From: Candidatus Rifleibacteriota bacterium
GTDB lineage: Bacteria > Muiribacteriota > Ozemobacteria > Ozemobacterales > Ozemobacteraceae
NCBI GenBank assembly: GCA_012520995.1
Contig: JAAYNI010000080.1
Span: 89,823 to 134,095 of the forward strand
Length of the DNA: 44,273 nucleotides
Direction of reading: 5' to 3'
Every line of letters starts with the position of its first letter. Within the stretch, counting starts at the first letter, position 1. The notes below the pieces were generated by a model. It ran no database searches. It was given only the letters and a program-made list of their open reading frames with translations, and was not told the DNA's origin. Of the stretch, positions 24,971-34,001 are shown piece after piece. A program made the position numbers and the translations under genes.

Positions 24971-25514
24971 TGCGGCATAACATTTAAAAGTTGTCTTTTT
25001 TATGACAATCAAAATAACGAAATCTTTATGCTTATCTGGTGCTGATATCGCATTAGAGTGAGTAGTGGTTGGTGGGTCGTGGGTAGTGAAATTCTTTTGA
25101 TTCAATGTTACAACTGGTTTAAGATATTGATAAATAACCAATATTCTCTATGCTTTAAGAAGGCAATGCGATACAAAAAGGATTTTAGTTTTTGCAAAGT
25201 CTCAGTTTAAAAGAGATATCCAGCAATTATGATGATTAATGCGGAGTTAAAGGTTTTCACAAGCCAAATGTAGTGAGCAAAAACTTTTATATTTTTGCGA
25301 AGAGTTGTGAGAAAAAGTCAGATATAAAAAAAGTTATTTGTTAAATATCGAAGTTTTACTCAGGCCCAGAAAAACATTACATTCAATAGAAGCGATGTTT
25401 TGGCAGTTTGGCTTGTTTTTCGTGCCTTTCGTGTTTTTCGTGGTTTAAATATTTTTTTTGTCCTTTCTACCCACTATCCACTACCCGCTACCCGCTACCT
25501 ACTGTTTTATTGTC
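24971..25514. repeat. Long intergenic repeat region upstream of PFOR
   Basis: No gene supported. It contains GTGGTTGGTGGGTCGTGGGT (about 25064-25083) followed by GTGAAATTCTTTTGATTCA, a partial modular element with left flank TTTTTGCAAAGTCTCA (about 25190-25205), a CGTGCCTTTCGTGTTTTTCG repeat near 25419-25438, and CACTATCCACTACCCGCTAC (about 25472-25491). These match the families found elsewhere in the window. Confidence 0.6.
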
Positions 25515-25543
25515 TTGACTTGTTTCTGGCTTTGCACTAAAAT
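25515..25543 (+). promoter_or_regulatory. Sigma-70-type promoter for PFOR
   Basis: TTGACT (25515-25520) and TAAAAT (25538-25543) are separated by exactly 17 bases and lie 70 bases before the gene. A weak hairpin (GCGGAGATTG ... CAATCTCGC, 25553-25586) sits in the predicted leader. Confidence 0.65.
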
Positions 25544-25612
25544 AATCGCCAAGCGGAGATTGAGATTTTTTTAACAATCTCGCAAGTAATTAAATAATTA
25601 TAGGAGCATACT

Positions 25613-28600
25613 GTGGCAAACAAGAATTATGCTATGATGGATGGCAACGAAGCTACCGCCCGTATCGCACACAAGGTTAATGAAGTAATAGCTATTTATC
25701 CTATTACCCCTTCAAGCACCATGGGCGAACATGCTGACGCTTATTCTGCAGCTGGTGAAAAAAATATCTGGGGAACAGTCCCGAGCGTTTACGAAATGCA
25801 ATCGGAAGGCGGCGCTGCAGGCGCGGTTCACGGAGCCCTGATGAGCGGAGCTCTCTCAACCACTTTTACAGCCTCACAGGGCCTTTTACTCATGATCCCC
25901 AACATGTATAAAATAGCCGGGGAATTGACTCCGACTGTTTTCCACGTAACAGCCAGATCCTTGGCTTGTCAGGCTCTCTCAATATTCGGTGATCACTCTG
26001 ACGTAATGGCTTGCAGACAAACCGGCTTTGCTATGTTTGCATCCAACTCGCCTCAAGAAGCTCAAGACTTTGCTCTTATAGCTCAAGAGGCTACTCTTGA
26101 AACCAGAATTCCTTTCCTTCACTTCTTCGACGGTTTCAGAACCTCACACGAAATAAATAAAATTGAACTTATTTCTGACGAAGTTATAAGAAAAATGATT
26201 GACGACAAATTCGTCAATGAACACAAAGCCAGAGGTCTCTCTCCAAATAACCCCATGATTCATGGCACAGCCCAGAACCCTGACGTTTATTTCCAAGGCA
26301 GAGAAACCGTAAATAAATTCTACGCAAAAGTTCCGGAAACTTTACAGAACATTATGAATAAGTTCGCCAAGCTTACCGGCAGACAATACAAACTTTATGA
26401 ATATGTCGGCGCTCCCGATGCTGAAAGAGTCATAGTCGCAATGGGCAGCGGCGCTGAAACTATTCATGAAGTCGTAGAATACCTCAACGCTCAAGGCGAA
26501 AAAGTAGGTTTGGTAAAAGTAAGACTTTACAGACCCTTCTGCGTCAAATCCTTCGTTCAGGCTTTCCCATCCACAGTCAAAAAAGTCGCTGTTCTTGACA
26601 GAACCAAAGAACCCGGCTCAAACGGCGAACCTCTCTACAAAGATGCCAGAAACGCTATAGGCGAAGGTCTCGAAGCCGGCTTTGCTCCATTCAAAGCTTG
26701 GCCCAAAGTAGTCGGCGGCAGATATGGACTCGGCTCCAAAGACTTCACTCCGACTCAGGTTATCGCAGTATTCGAAAACCTCAAATCAGATACGCCGAAA
26801 AACCACTTTTCAGTAGGTATTGAAGATGACGTTACTTTTGCAAGTCTTCCCTTGTCCGAACAAATCGACACATCAGACCCTGAAACCTTCTCAGCCATGT
26901 TCTATGGTATGGGTTCTGACGGCACAGTCGGAGCCAACAAAGACAGCATCAAAGTCATAGGCAACAACACTGAAAACAACGCTCAAGGCTATTTCGTTTA
27001 TGACTCCAAAAAGTCCGGCAGCATGACAACTTCTCATCTGCGCTTCGGCAAAAAACCTCTTAGATGCCCTTACCTTGTAACCAATGCAAACTTCATTGCA
27101 TGTCACAAATTCAGCTTTGTAGACAAATACGACATGCTCTCTTCCCTCAAAAAGGGCGGCACATTCCTTCTGGAAACCGAATACAACAAAGATGAAGTCT
27201 GGGAAAAACTCCCCTATGAAACTCAAAAAGCTCTCATAGACAAAAAAGCCAAGTTCTACGTCATAGACGCTAACAAACTCACAAGAGAAATCGGTCTTGG
27301 CAACAGAATTAACATAGTCATGCAGACCTGCTTCTTTGAAATCTCAAAGATTATGCCTCGTGACGTTTATGTTCCTCTGCTGAAAGAAGCTGTTCAAAAC
27401 ACCTATGGCAGCAAAGGCCAAGAAGTTGTTAACATGAACTGCAAGGCCATCGATCTTGCCCTCGAAAATCTTTTCGAAGTAAAGATCCCTGCGGAAGTCA
27501 ACCCAGAATACAAAATACAACCTTCAATGGTTACAGAAGGCGCTCCTGCGATAGTCGAAGACCTTCTTGAACCCATACTCGCTGGCAAAGGCGATAACAT
27601 TAAAGTCAGCCAGATGCCAGTTGACGGCGCATTCCCCACAGGAACAAGCCAATACGAAAAGAGAAACGTCGGAACAGATTTCCCCGAATGGAATCCCGAA
27701 ACATGTATTCAGTGTGCTATCTGCTCAGCAGTCTGTCCTCACGCTGCAATCAGACCCAAAATCTATGATGGCGAACTCCTGAAAGACGCTCCTGAAGGCT
27801 TTAAGCATGCTCCCGCTAAAGGCGTTAAAGGTGAAAACCTTAACTTTACGCTTCAGTGCGCAGTTGAAGACTGCACAGGTTGCGGACTTTGCGTAAGCGC
27901 TTGCCCCATGAAAGCAAAAGAAGCTATCAAACTTACCCACAAAACCGAAGAACTCAGAAAAACTGAAAGCGCAAACTGGTATTTCTTCGAACAGAAGCTC
28001 CCCGAAACAGCAGCAGAACATATCAATCCTGCTACAATCAAGGGTGTCCAGCTTGTGAAGCCTCTGATAGAATTCTCCGGCGCCTGCGCAGGCTGCGGCG
28101 AAACACCTTACATCAAGATGCTCACTCAGATCTGCGGCGACAGACTTATGATTGCCAACGCAACAGGCTGCTCTTCGATTTACGGCGCCAACCTCCCCAC
28201 AACTCCTTATACAAAGAGAGCTGACGGCAGAGGTCCAGCATGGGCAAACAGCCTTTTCGAAGACAACGCTGAATTCGGACTTGGCATGAGACTCGCAGTA
28301 GACAAGTTCCAGGAAGAAGCTAAAGAACTCCTCGCCAAGCTCGCTGAAGGCGACTGCGAAGGAAAAGCTGCTCTCAAAGCGTTAGCTGACAAAATTCTTG
28401 GCAACAAACAGTCCAATGAAGCTGAAATCGAAGAACAGCGCGCAAACGTTGACGAACTGGTAGCCAAACTGGGCACATGCACAGCTAATGGCAGCAAACC
28501 CGAATGCGAAAGACTCAAAGTCCTGGCTCCTTACCTTGTAAAACACTCTGTGTGGGTTCTCGGCGGAGACGGCTGGGCCTATGACATTGGCTACGGCGGA

Positions 28601-29206
28601 CTTGACCACGTCCTCGCTTCAGGCAAAAACATAAAAGTTCTTGTCATGGACACCGAAGTATACTCAAATACTGGCGGCCAAATGAGTAAAGCTACTCCTA
28701 TAGGCGCAGTTGCCAAATTCGCCGAAAGCGGAAAGAGCATGGGTAAAAAAGACCTCGGTCTGATGGCAATGACATATGAACACATCTATGTCGGAAAAAT
28801 CAGCATAGGCGCAAACCTTAACCACGCTCTCAAAGTTATGCGCGAAGCAGAAGCCTATGACGGACCTGCCCTTGTTATAGCTTATGCTCACTGCATCAAC
28901 CACGGCATCAAGATGCCCAAGGGTCTTGAAGCTCAGAAGAAAGCCGTTGAAACCGGTCACTGGCCACTCTACAGGTTCAATCCTGACATGCTCAAAGAAG
29001 GCAAAAACCCCTTCCAGCTTGACTCCAAGGAACCCGCCGTAGCGGCTTACAGCGAATTCGCCAACAGTGAAAACCGCTTCAAACAGCTTCTCAGAAAAGA
29101 TCCTGAAAGAGGAAACACTCTCATGGATCAGGCTCAGAAAGATATCAAGGCCAAGTATGAACTTTACAAACAGCTTACTGAACTGAAAGTTCCCGCAGCT
29201 GAATAA
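25613..29206 (+). CDS. nifJ: Pyruvate:ferredoxin (flavodoxin) oxidoreductase, single-chain
   Basis: A 1197-residue protein, the normal length for the homodimeric enzyme, starting at GTG 25613 with AGGAG 7 bases upstream. Domain order is complete: the domain I start YPITPSSTMGEHADA, the gamma-type domain, the ferredoxin-like domain with two [4Fe-4S] sets CIQCAICSAVCP (Cys698, 701, 704, 708) and CTGCGLCVSACP (754, 757, 760, 764), then the TPP domain with CAGC (825, 828), GGDGWAYDIGYGGLDHVLA, DTEVYSNTGGQMSKATPIGA and the late cysteine in AYAHCINHG. The enzyme oxidises pyruvate with CoA to acetyl-CoA, CO2 and reduced ferredoxin in the cytoplasm, central to anaerobic energy metabolism. A strong promoter and terminator bracket it, so it is monocistronic. 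Codon use is rich in C-ending codons compared with its neighbours, suggesting high expression. Confidence 0.98.
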   Translation: MANKNYAMMDGNEATARIAHKVNEVIAIYPITPSSTMGEHADAYSAAGEKNIWGTVPSVYEMQSEGGAAGAVHGALMSGALSTTFTASQGLLLMIPNMYKIAGELTPTVFHVTARSLACQALSIFGDHSDVMACRQTGFAMFASNSPQEAQDFALIAQEATLETRIPFLHFFDGFRTSHEINKIELISDEVIRKMIDDKFVNEHKARGLSPNNPMIHGTAQNPDVYFQGRETVNKFYAKVPETLQNIMNKFAKLTGRQYKLYEYVGAPDAERVIVAMGSGAETIHEVVEYLNAQGEKVGLVKVRLYRPFCVKSFVQAFPSTVKKVAVLDRTKEPGSNGEPLYKDARNAIGEGLEAGFAPFKAWPKVVGGRYGLGSKDFTPTQVIAVFENLKSDTPKNHFSVGIEDDVTFASLPLSEQIDTSDPETFSAMFYGMGSDGTVGANKDSIKVIGNNTENNAQGYFVYDSKKSGSMTTSHLRFGKKPLRCPYLVTNANFIACHKFSFVDKYDMLSSLKKGGTFLLETEYNKDEVWEKLPYETQKALIDKKAKFYVIDANKLTREIGLGNRINIVMQTCFFEISKIMPRDVYVPLLKEAVQNTYGSKGQEVVNMNCKAIDLALENLFEVKIPAEVNPEYKIQPSMVTEGAPAIVEDLLEPILAGKGDNIKVSQMPVDGAFPTGTSQYEKRNVGTDFPEWNPETCIQCAICSAVCPHAAIRPKIYDGELLKDAPEGFKHAPAKGVKGENLNFTLQCAVEDCTGCGLCVSACPMKAKEAIKLTHKTEELRKTESANWYFFEQKLPETAAEHINPATIKGVQLVKPLIEFSGACAGCGETPYIKMLTQICGDRLMIANATGCSSIYGANLPTTPYTKRADGRGPAWANSLFEDNAEFGLGMRLAVDKFQEEAKELLAKLAEGDCEGKAALKALADKILGNKQSNEAEIEEQRANVDELVAKLGTCTANGSKPECERLKVLAPYLVKHSVWVLGGDGWAYDIGYGGLDHVLASGKNIKVLVMDTEVYSNTGGQMSKATPIGAVAKFAESGKSMGKKDLGLMAMTYEHIYVGKISIGANLNHALKVMREAEAYDGPALVIAYAHCINHGIKMPKGLEAQKKAVETGHWPLYRFNPDMLKEGKNPFQLDSKEPAVAAYSEFANSENRFKQLLRKDPERGNTLMDQAQKDIKAKYELYKQLTELKVPAAE

Positions 29207-29227
29207 GAAAGCTTATAATCTTTAAAA

Positions 29228-29258
29228 AAGAGCTTCCTCCAAACGGAGGAAGCTTTTG
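29228..29258 (+). terminator. Rho-independent terminator of the PFOR gene
   Basis: GCTTCCTCC (29232-29240) and GGAGGAAGC (29244-29252) form a perfect 9-base-pair stem followed by TTTTGTTTT, 25 bases after the stop. Confidence 0.9.
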
Positions 29259-29730
29259 TTTTAGGAGAATTTATAATCCACAGATTACACAGATGACACA
29301 GATTTTTATTTGAATATAAAAATTACAATATTTTCTATTGATTTATGCTATCCAAATATTATCAGGATTTTTTTATATCAAAGCTTCAGCTGTTTATCAG
29401 ATGCTTTACCATTAGTTATGTGTTTTTTAAGGGTAAAAATCGAGTAGTAAAAAAATTCTTTAAAGAGAATTCATTTGCGGGAAGTCACAGGTTAAGAACA
29501 GAGAGTTGCAAGTTTAGTTGTGAAATCTCTGGCTTAAGCTGAGACGAAGCAAAAGCAGTGATGCCTTTGCAGCAAGATTTTTTGCCTTATTTGCCATTAA
29601 TCTGCGTTCATCTGCGTTATCTGCGGATAGAAAGGTCTTTTGGAGTTTTTCCGTGTATTCTGTGTGTTCTGTGGTTCAGAAAAGTTCTTGGTCTTTTTTC
29701 GTGCTTTTCGTGTGTTTCGTGGTTACTAAA
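29259..29730. repeat. Composite repeat island between PFOR and trkH
   Basis: No gene. In order: a CACAGATTACACAGATGACA repeat (29275-29320), the modular structured element copy 2 (29474-29570), a reversed ATCTGCGTTCATCTGCGTTA repeat (29598-29634), and two CGTGT-type repeats (about 29640-29670 and 29696-29727). The last one ends directly at the trkH stop codon (29731). A similar order is seen at 40974-41270. Confidence 0.7.
29474..29570 (+). repeat. Modular structured element, copy 2
   Basis: Left flank TTTGCGGGAAGTC (29474-29486) and right flank GAGACGAAG (29541-29549) close through GTC/GAC. Inside are nested arms TTAAG (29492-29496)/CTTAA (29533-29537) and AGAGA (29500-29504)/TCTCT (29526-29530). 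A second hairpin GCAAA.GC/GC.TTTGC spans 29549-29570. The stem sequences differ from copies 1 and 3. Confidence 0.55.
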
Positions 29731-31209
29731 TTATTCTATGGTTTTACGGACTTCCGGACGGAGAAAAATCAGCAAAGCTGTTATCTCAAGCCTGCCTGCC
29801 CACATCAAAATCGAGCATAAGATCTTGCTTAGAGGCTGAAGAGTTCCAAAGCTGCCTAAGGGGCCTATTGCACCAAAACCTGGCCCCACATTGCCTAAAC
29901 AGGCAATTGAGCCTGAAAAAGCTACGATCATATCATTTTCAAGCAGAAGCAAGAGCAAAGCGCCTATGAAGAATGTTATAAAATAGGTCAAAATGAAGGT
30001 CAATATGGGGTTTAACTCTTCCAAAGTAAAAATGCGCTTGCCATATTTAACATTTAGAGCCGCTTTTTCATGAATGTTTTTCAAAAGCATTTTCCAAAGA
30101 TATTTGAATAAAAGCACCAGTCTGCCAACTTTCAAGCCACCTGATGTAGAACCTGTGCAGCCGCCTATGAACATCATAAGAATAATTGTGACTTTAGCCA
30201 TATCAGGCCAGAGATTAAAATCCTGAGTAGCAGCGCCTGTAGTAGTCATCACACTTATATTCTGAAACAGTGCCGTTCTCAGAGAATCCAAAATGGTTTC
30301 AAAACCTGATAGATGGGTTCCTTGAGGAGTTTTCCAATAAAAACCTATAAGAGCCAAAAGCAAACTTGTGCTTAAAACGATGAAAGCATAGGCTTTGATT
30401 TCAGGATCATTAAAAAAAGCTTTTCTGTCTTGACCTGTTATAAACTTTAGCTGCAAAATCAGATTTGAACCGGCAACGAACATGAAAAAAATTAAAATCC
30501 ATTCTGCCGCTTTGCTGTTATAGCCCATTATACTCTGCGGATTCGGCGAAAGACCGCCTGTTCCTAGTGTTGCAAAACTGTTAGCTATAGCGTGATTAGG
30601 AGACATGCCTGTCCACATAAGCAATAAAAAACATAAAAGAGTAAGCAATATATACCAGCCTAAAAGCCCTCTTGCTGTATCTTTAATCCTTGGAGTAAGT
30701 TTATCTTGAGCGGAACTTTCGGCAAAAAAAAGTTGCCTTCCTGAAAGAGCGAGTCTCGGAAAAATTGCCACAAAAAGCACCAATATGCCTATTCCGCCAA
30801 CAAAATGTGTGTAACCTCTGAAGAAAAACATAGAGTCATTCAAAACTGAAAAATCTATGAGTATCGTAGAACCGGTAGTAGTAAAGCCGCTCATAGACTC
30901 AAAAAAAGCATCATCGGGAGATAAACCGAAGCAAATATAAGGAATTGAGCCGAATGCCGCAATGAAAAGCCAAGAAAGCACAGCAACAGAAATTCCTTCC
31001 ATTCTGCTCAAATGTTCTAAACTTCCTTCTCGCCTGGCTCTATAAGCAAAAGTGCCTGTCAGCCAAGACAAAAGCACCGTGATAGCAAAAGCTTTGAAGG
31101 AATCCCATTCTCCATAAAGAATTGAAATTCCCAAAGGCAATAACATCAAAAGAGCGAGCCCTTGAAGAGTAAGTCCTATAATAGAAATGACAGTTCTTCG
31201 TCTGATCAT
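29731..31209 (-). CDS. trkH: Trk-type potassium uptake channel subunit TrkH
   Basis: A 492-residue multi-span membrane protein. The four selectivity-loop regions of the Trk/Ktr/HKT family are visible: SMSGFTTTGSTIL, SFATLGTGGLSPN, SVMTTTGAATQDF and SIACLGNVGPGFGAIGP, with the GGCTGSTSGGLKVGRLVLL stretch before the last segments and the typical end WAGRLEITALLIFLRPE. It forms the ion pathway for K+ entry across the cytoplasmic membrane and needs the TrkA regulatory ring encoded directly upstream (2-base gap). Translation is probably coupled. The stop codon directly abuts an intergenic CGTGT repeat. No separate promoter is seen between trkA and trkH. Confidence 0.95.
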   Translation of the reverse strand: MIRRRTVISIIGLTLQGLALLMLLPLGISILYGEWDSFKAFAITVLLSWLTGTFAYRARREGSLEHLSRMEGISVAVLSWLFIAAFGSIPYICFGLSPDDAFFESMSGFTTTGSTILIDFSVLNDSMFFFRGYTHFVGGIGILVLFVAIFPRLALSGRQLFFAESSAQDKLTPRIKDTARGLLGWYILLTLLCFLLLMWTGMSPNHAIANSFATLGTGGLSPNPQSIMGYNSKAAEWILIFFMFVAGSNLILQLKFITGQDRKAFFNDPEIKAYAFIVLSTSLLLALIGFYWKTPQGTHLSGFETILDSLRTALFQNISVMTTTGAATQDFNLWPDMAKVTIILMMFIGGCTGSTSGGLKVGRLVLLFKYLWKMLLKNIHEKAALNVKYGKRIFTLEELNPILTFILTYFITFFIGALLLLLLENDMIVAFSGSIACLGNVGPGFGAIGPLGSFGTLQPLSKILCSILMWAGRLEITALLIFLRPEVRKTIE

Positions 31210-31211
31210 TT

Positions 31212-32585
31212 TTAACTCTTGTTTTGTTTTTCCTGCTTCAGCTTTTCCGCTTTATCCTGCAGAAATTCTGCGAAACTTTCACTATGTTCGCTGGTTGAAA
31301 AGACTCTGAGTCTATCACCGGGCTTAATATGATCGCGTCCGGATGGAACTATAGTAGCTGCTCCTCTTTTGATTGCAGCTATAATAAAACCTCTTGGAGT
31401 ATGCAGATCCATGATCTTGGTGGGAGGCATTATATCGGGAACAGCCACATCTATAATTTGAGCTTGACTGCCTTCAAAATAGGTAAGCACATCTATTCCC
31501 TTATCTTCAAGCCCCTGAATTATCTTTCTGACCGAGCTTCTTTCTGAAGAAATAGAAACATCTATGCCCATTTTTTCATAAAAAACCAAGTTTGCAGGAT
31601 CATGAACTCTTGTAACAGTCTTTCGAGCCTTCAAAAATTTAGCTTTCATAGCTACAAAGAAATTCATCTGCTCGTTTCCTGTCAAAGAAACAACACAATC
31701 CGCGTTTGCAATATAGCTTTCCAAAAAGTCTTCTTCCAAAGCGTTTGCATTAAGCACTAACACATTGTCAGAAAGGTTTTGAGAAAGATAAATGCTTCTC
31801 TCTTCAGAAGCTTCTATTATCCTTATTTTCAGATGTCTCGCCTCTTCATCAAGAATTTTAGCCAAGTTGAAACCGGTAGTTCCGCCGCCCACAATGGTTA
31901 TATTCACACTCTTGACGGCATCAGGATTCATTATATGTTCAACTTTTCTTATTGAAGGCTCGGTTCCCATCATGACTATCTTGTCTTCCGCCTTCAATTC
32001 CGTATAACCGCCAGGTATAAGAATACCTTCATTTCTGAAAATTGCTACAGCTAAAGCTCCCTGCGGCAACTTAAGGTCTTTCAGCAAAACTCCTACAAGA
32101 GGAGTTTCGGCTTTAATTCTAAATTCACTCAACTTAAGATTTTCATTCTCAAAAACCTTCACATCTATAGCGGCAGGTGTCGCTATAATTCTAGCAATCT
32201 GCTGAGAAAGCAGATATTCAGGCCAAATAATTTCATCTATTGAAAGCCTTTTTGCCATATCATGAGTTTCAAAACTGTCAAAATAATGGGCTTCATTTAT
32301 AAGACAAAAGGTTTTAGGTTTGCCCAACTCAGTTGCAGCAAGACATGCAAGCAAGTTCACTTCGTCATAATCAGTAGCTGCTATAAAAACATCTGCCTTA
32401 TCTATATTGGCTTCTTTCAAAGTATCCAGGCTTGCATATTTGCCTTCAACAACTGAAAGATCCAACTCGGATATGCTTTTTGCAGCATCTCTATCATGTT
32501 CTATGACTATTACATCGTGTGAAGTTGCCAGCTCTTCCGCCAGAAGACTTCCAAGAACTGTAGCTCCAGCTATGACTATTTTCAT
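31212..32585 (-). CDS. trkA: Trk potassium uptake regulator TrkA
   Basis: A 457-residue soluble protein with two RCK units, the usual TrkA layout: RCK_N-RCK_C-RCK_N-RCK_C. The second Rossmann motif (IVGGGTTGFNLA, near 232) is intact. The first reads IAGATVLGSLLA (7-12 G-A-T-V-L-G), with Thr instead of the central Gly of GxGxxG, so nucleotide binding in the first unit may be altered; the acidic residue at the end of strand 2 (VIVIEHD) is present. RCK_C segments include LSEFRIKAETPLVGVLLKDL and QIIDVAVPDIMPPTKIMDL. TrkA binds NAD(H)/ATP and gates TrkH at the cytoplasmic side. It precedes trkH in a two-gene operon; a 103-base repeat-containing gap separates it from the chorismate mutase gene upstream. 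Confidence 0.95.
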   Translation of the reverse strand: MKIVIAGATVLGSLLAEELATSHDVIVIEHDRDAAKSISELDLSVVEGKYASLDTLKEANIDKADVFIAATDYDEVNLLACLAATELGKPKTFCLINEAHYFDSFETHDMAKRLSIDEIIWPEYLLSQQIARIIATPAAIDVKVFENENLKLSEFRIKAETPLVGVLLKDLKLPQGALAVAIFRNEGILIPGGYTELKAEDKIVMMGTEPSIRKVEHIMNPDAVKSVNITIVGGGTTGFNLAKILDEEARHLKIRIIEASEERSIYLSQNLSDNVLVLNANALEEDFLESYIANADCVVSLTGNEQMNFFVAMKAKFLKARKTVTRVHDPANLVFYEKMGIDVSISSERSSVRKIIQGLEDKGIDVLTYFEGSQAQIIDVAVPDIMPPTKIMDLHTPRGFIIAAIKRGAATIVPSGRDHIKPGDRLRVFSTSEHSESFAEFLQDKAEKLKQEKQNKS

Positions 32586-32688
32586 GACTCTTTCAACTCT
32601 TTATTTTTTTCACTTTTTTCTGTTGTTAAGCTTAGAACTCCAAGTAACCAGCAACAAGTCAAGGATTATTGGTTTCAGTAATTTAATT

Positions 32689-33024
32689 CTAAACAATTTC
32701 ACTACTCACTAGTATTTGTATTTGCCTTGAAGTTTCCAATATTTTCTTGAAAATCTCAGCCAGCAATTTATTTTGTTCTTGACTTAAATCAGGATCTTCA
32801 AGATTTTTGAGTATTTCAGTCTCTCTTACAGGATCACGCAGCGGCAAGTTTTTATTTTTGGCTTTAACAGAAGCAACTTCTTCAGAAAGTTTAAAACGTC
32901 TTTTAAGAAGGTTTGCTATTTCCTTGTCTAATTCATCAATAGAATCACGAAGTTTTAGAAGAGGCTTTGAATCAGAGTTATTTGTTTTTTTCGACAAATC
33001 TGTAGTTTGGACAGCTTGGGTCAT
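32689..33024 (-). CDS. Chorismate mutase (AroQ type)
   Basis: The most economical start is the ATG at 33022-33024 (MTQAVQTTDLSKK), giving 111 residues; it overlaps the end of thyX by 47 bases. An earlier ATG at 33084 is also in frame and no start has a clear Shine-Dalgarno. From residue 22 the sequence is a typical AroQ helical domain: LLKLRDSIDELDKEIANLLKRRFKLSEEVASVKAKN, then LRDPVRETEILKNL, keeping the Arg, Arg, Lys and DxxRE pattern that binds chorismate. It converts chorismate to prephenate for Phe/Tyr synthesis. No other aromatic gene is adjacent. The final residues LVSSEIV and the stop come from a CTAGTGAGTAGTGAAATTG repeat (32689-32711), which may have replaced the true end. Confidence 0.8.
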   Translation of the reverse strand: MTQAVQTTDLSKKTNNSDSKPLLKLRDSIDELDKEIANLLKRRFKLSEEVASVKAKNKNLPLRDPVRETEILKNLEDPDLSQEQNKLLAEIFKKILETSRQIQILVSSEIV

Positions 33025-33673
33025 TTTCACGGCAATATGGATGACTTGCGGACAAGCATGGAGCTCCCGCAAACTTGAAGGCAAGAGGTGCCGCTTGTTT
33101 GCACTCTTTAAGCATGAGAGCAGCCAAATGCCTTATTTCCCATTGAGCTTTCATACAGCATCTCTGTTCAAAAAAATTAAAAAGGCTTCTGGCATTCATG
33201 GTAAAGACAATCTTTGTCTCAATTGCGTTTGGCAATACATATCTGGCATCTTCGGGCGGAATTCCTTCTTTTACCAGAAGATTATAAGTATTTACAGCGG
33301 ATTTAACGGCTTCTGAAAATATTTCATATGCTTTGGAATCAGCTTTGACAGTCGGCGGAATTATAGGAGGAACAAAACCTGGTTTGGAATAGTCCACATA
33401 GCGTTGACTCTCCTGAGAATAGGAGGCTATACGATGTCGCACAAGCTGATGCGACAAAGATCTGGAAAGCCCGTCCGCTGCAAACGTAAAAACCGCATGC
33501 TCAAAAGGTGAGAGATGATTTCTTTCTCTCAGCTTCATGATGAGTTTTTCCACTTTCTCTGCGGAAAGGCTTTCCTCAATTTCTGTCGAGGGCTTTGACG
33601 AATAACAGCGCCTTGCGGCTAAAGCTATAGTCAAATCCGGACTTTCCGTGTGTCTGATCAGAGTCAGTTTCAC
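32978..33673 (-). CDS. thyX: Flavin-dependent thymidylate synthase ThyX
   Basis: A 231-residue protein with the ThyX motif RHRIASYSQESQRY (79-92; consensus RHRxxSxNExSxRY, with Gln for Asn and a preserved ESxRY). FEHAVFTFAADGLSR and the C-terminal SLFNFFEQRCCMKAQWEIRHLAALML, which carries the FxxxR and HP-type dUMP-binding region, also fit. It makes dTMP from dUMP using methylene-tetrahydrofolate, FAD and NADPH; such enzymes replace ThyA in many anaerobes. It starts 8 bases after rpmE and overlaps the chorismate mutase gene, so it sits inside an operon. The start ATG is directly preceded by the rpmE stop region and TGATTGTTACAGTG. Confidence 0.96.
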   Translation of the reverse strand: MKLTLIRHTESPDLTIALAARRCYSSKPSTEIEESLSAEKVEKLIMKLRERNHLSPFEHAVFTFAADGLSRSLSHQLVRHRIASYSQESQRYVDYSKPGFVPPIIPPTVKADSKAYEIFSEAVKSAVNTYNLLVKEGIPPEDARYVLPNAIETKIVFTMNARSLFNFFEQRCCMKAQWEIRHLAALMLKECKQAAPLAFKFAGAPCLSASHPYCRENDPSCPNYRFVEKNK

Positions 33674-33681
33674 TGTAACAA

Positions 33682-33987
33682 TCAGGCTTCTTCTGCTTTA
33701 GTCAGTTTGCCCTTTTCGGATTCAGTTTTTTTGGCGGCTTTAGTCTTTTTAGCAGCTTTTTTAGCTTTTGCTTCTTCAACTGCTGACTTTTGAGCTTCCA
33801 ATTTGGCTTTGAAGCGTTCAACTCTTCCAGCTGTGTCCACAAAGCGCTGAGTGCCTGTGAAGAAAGGATGGCAAGAAGAGCAAACTTCAACTTTAATTTC
33901 TTTTGATGTAGAAAGGGTTTCGAAAGTGTTGCCGCAAGCACAGCTTATCTCTATAAGGTGTGTTTTAGGATGAATATTTTTTTGCAT
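33682..33987 (-). CDS. rpmE: 50S ribosomal protein L31 with Lys/Ala-rich tail
   Basis: A 101-residue protein with AGGAG about 10 bases before its ATG. The first ~68 residues are L31: [27 protein letters not shown] and [26 protein letters not shown]. Four cysteines (16, 18, 36, 39) give the zinc-binding type. Bacterial L31 is usually about 70 residues; here 33 residues of Lys, Ala and Glu ([16 protein letters not shown]) extend the C-terminus, a low-complexity tail of the kind seen in some phyla. The gene lies between the STAS gene and thyX with gaps of 14 and 8 bases. Confidence 0.97.
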   Translation of the reverse strand: MQKNIHPKTHLIEISCACGNTFETLSTSKEIKVEVCSSCHPFFTGTQRFVDTAGRVERFKAKLEAQKSAVEEAKAKKAAKKTKAAKKTESEKGKLTKAEEA

Positions 33988-34001
33988 TTTAAAAACTCCT
34001 G

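Noticed and set aside
29345-29839. Two small plus-strand frames (65 and 93 codons)
   Set aside because: They are translations of the repeat island and the antisense end of trkH.
33684-33941. Second frame inside rpmE
   Set aside because: It is a shifted reading of the Lys/Ala-rich tail and not an independent gene.
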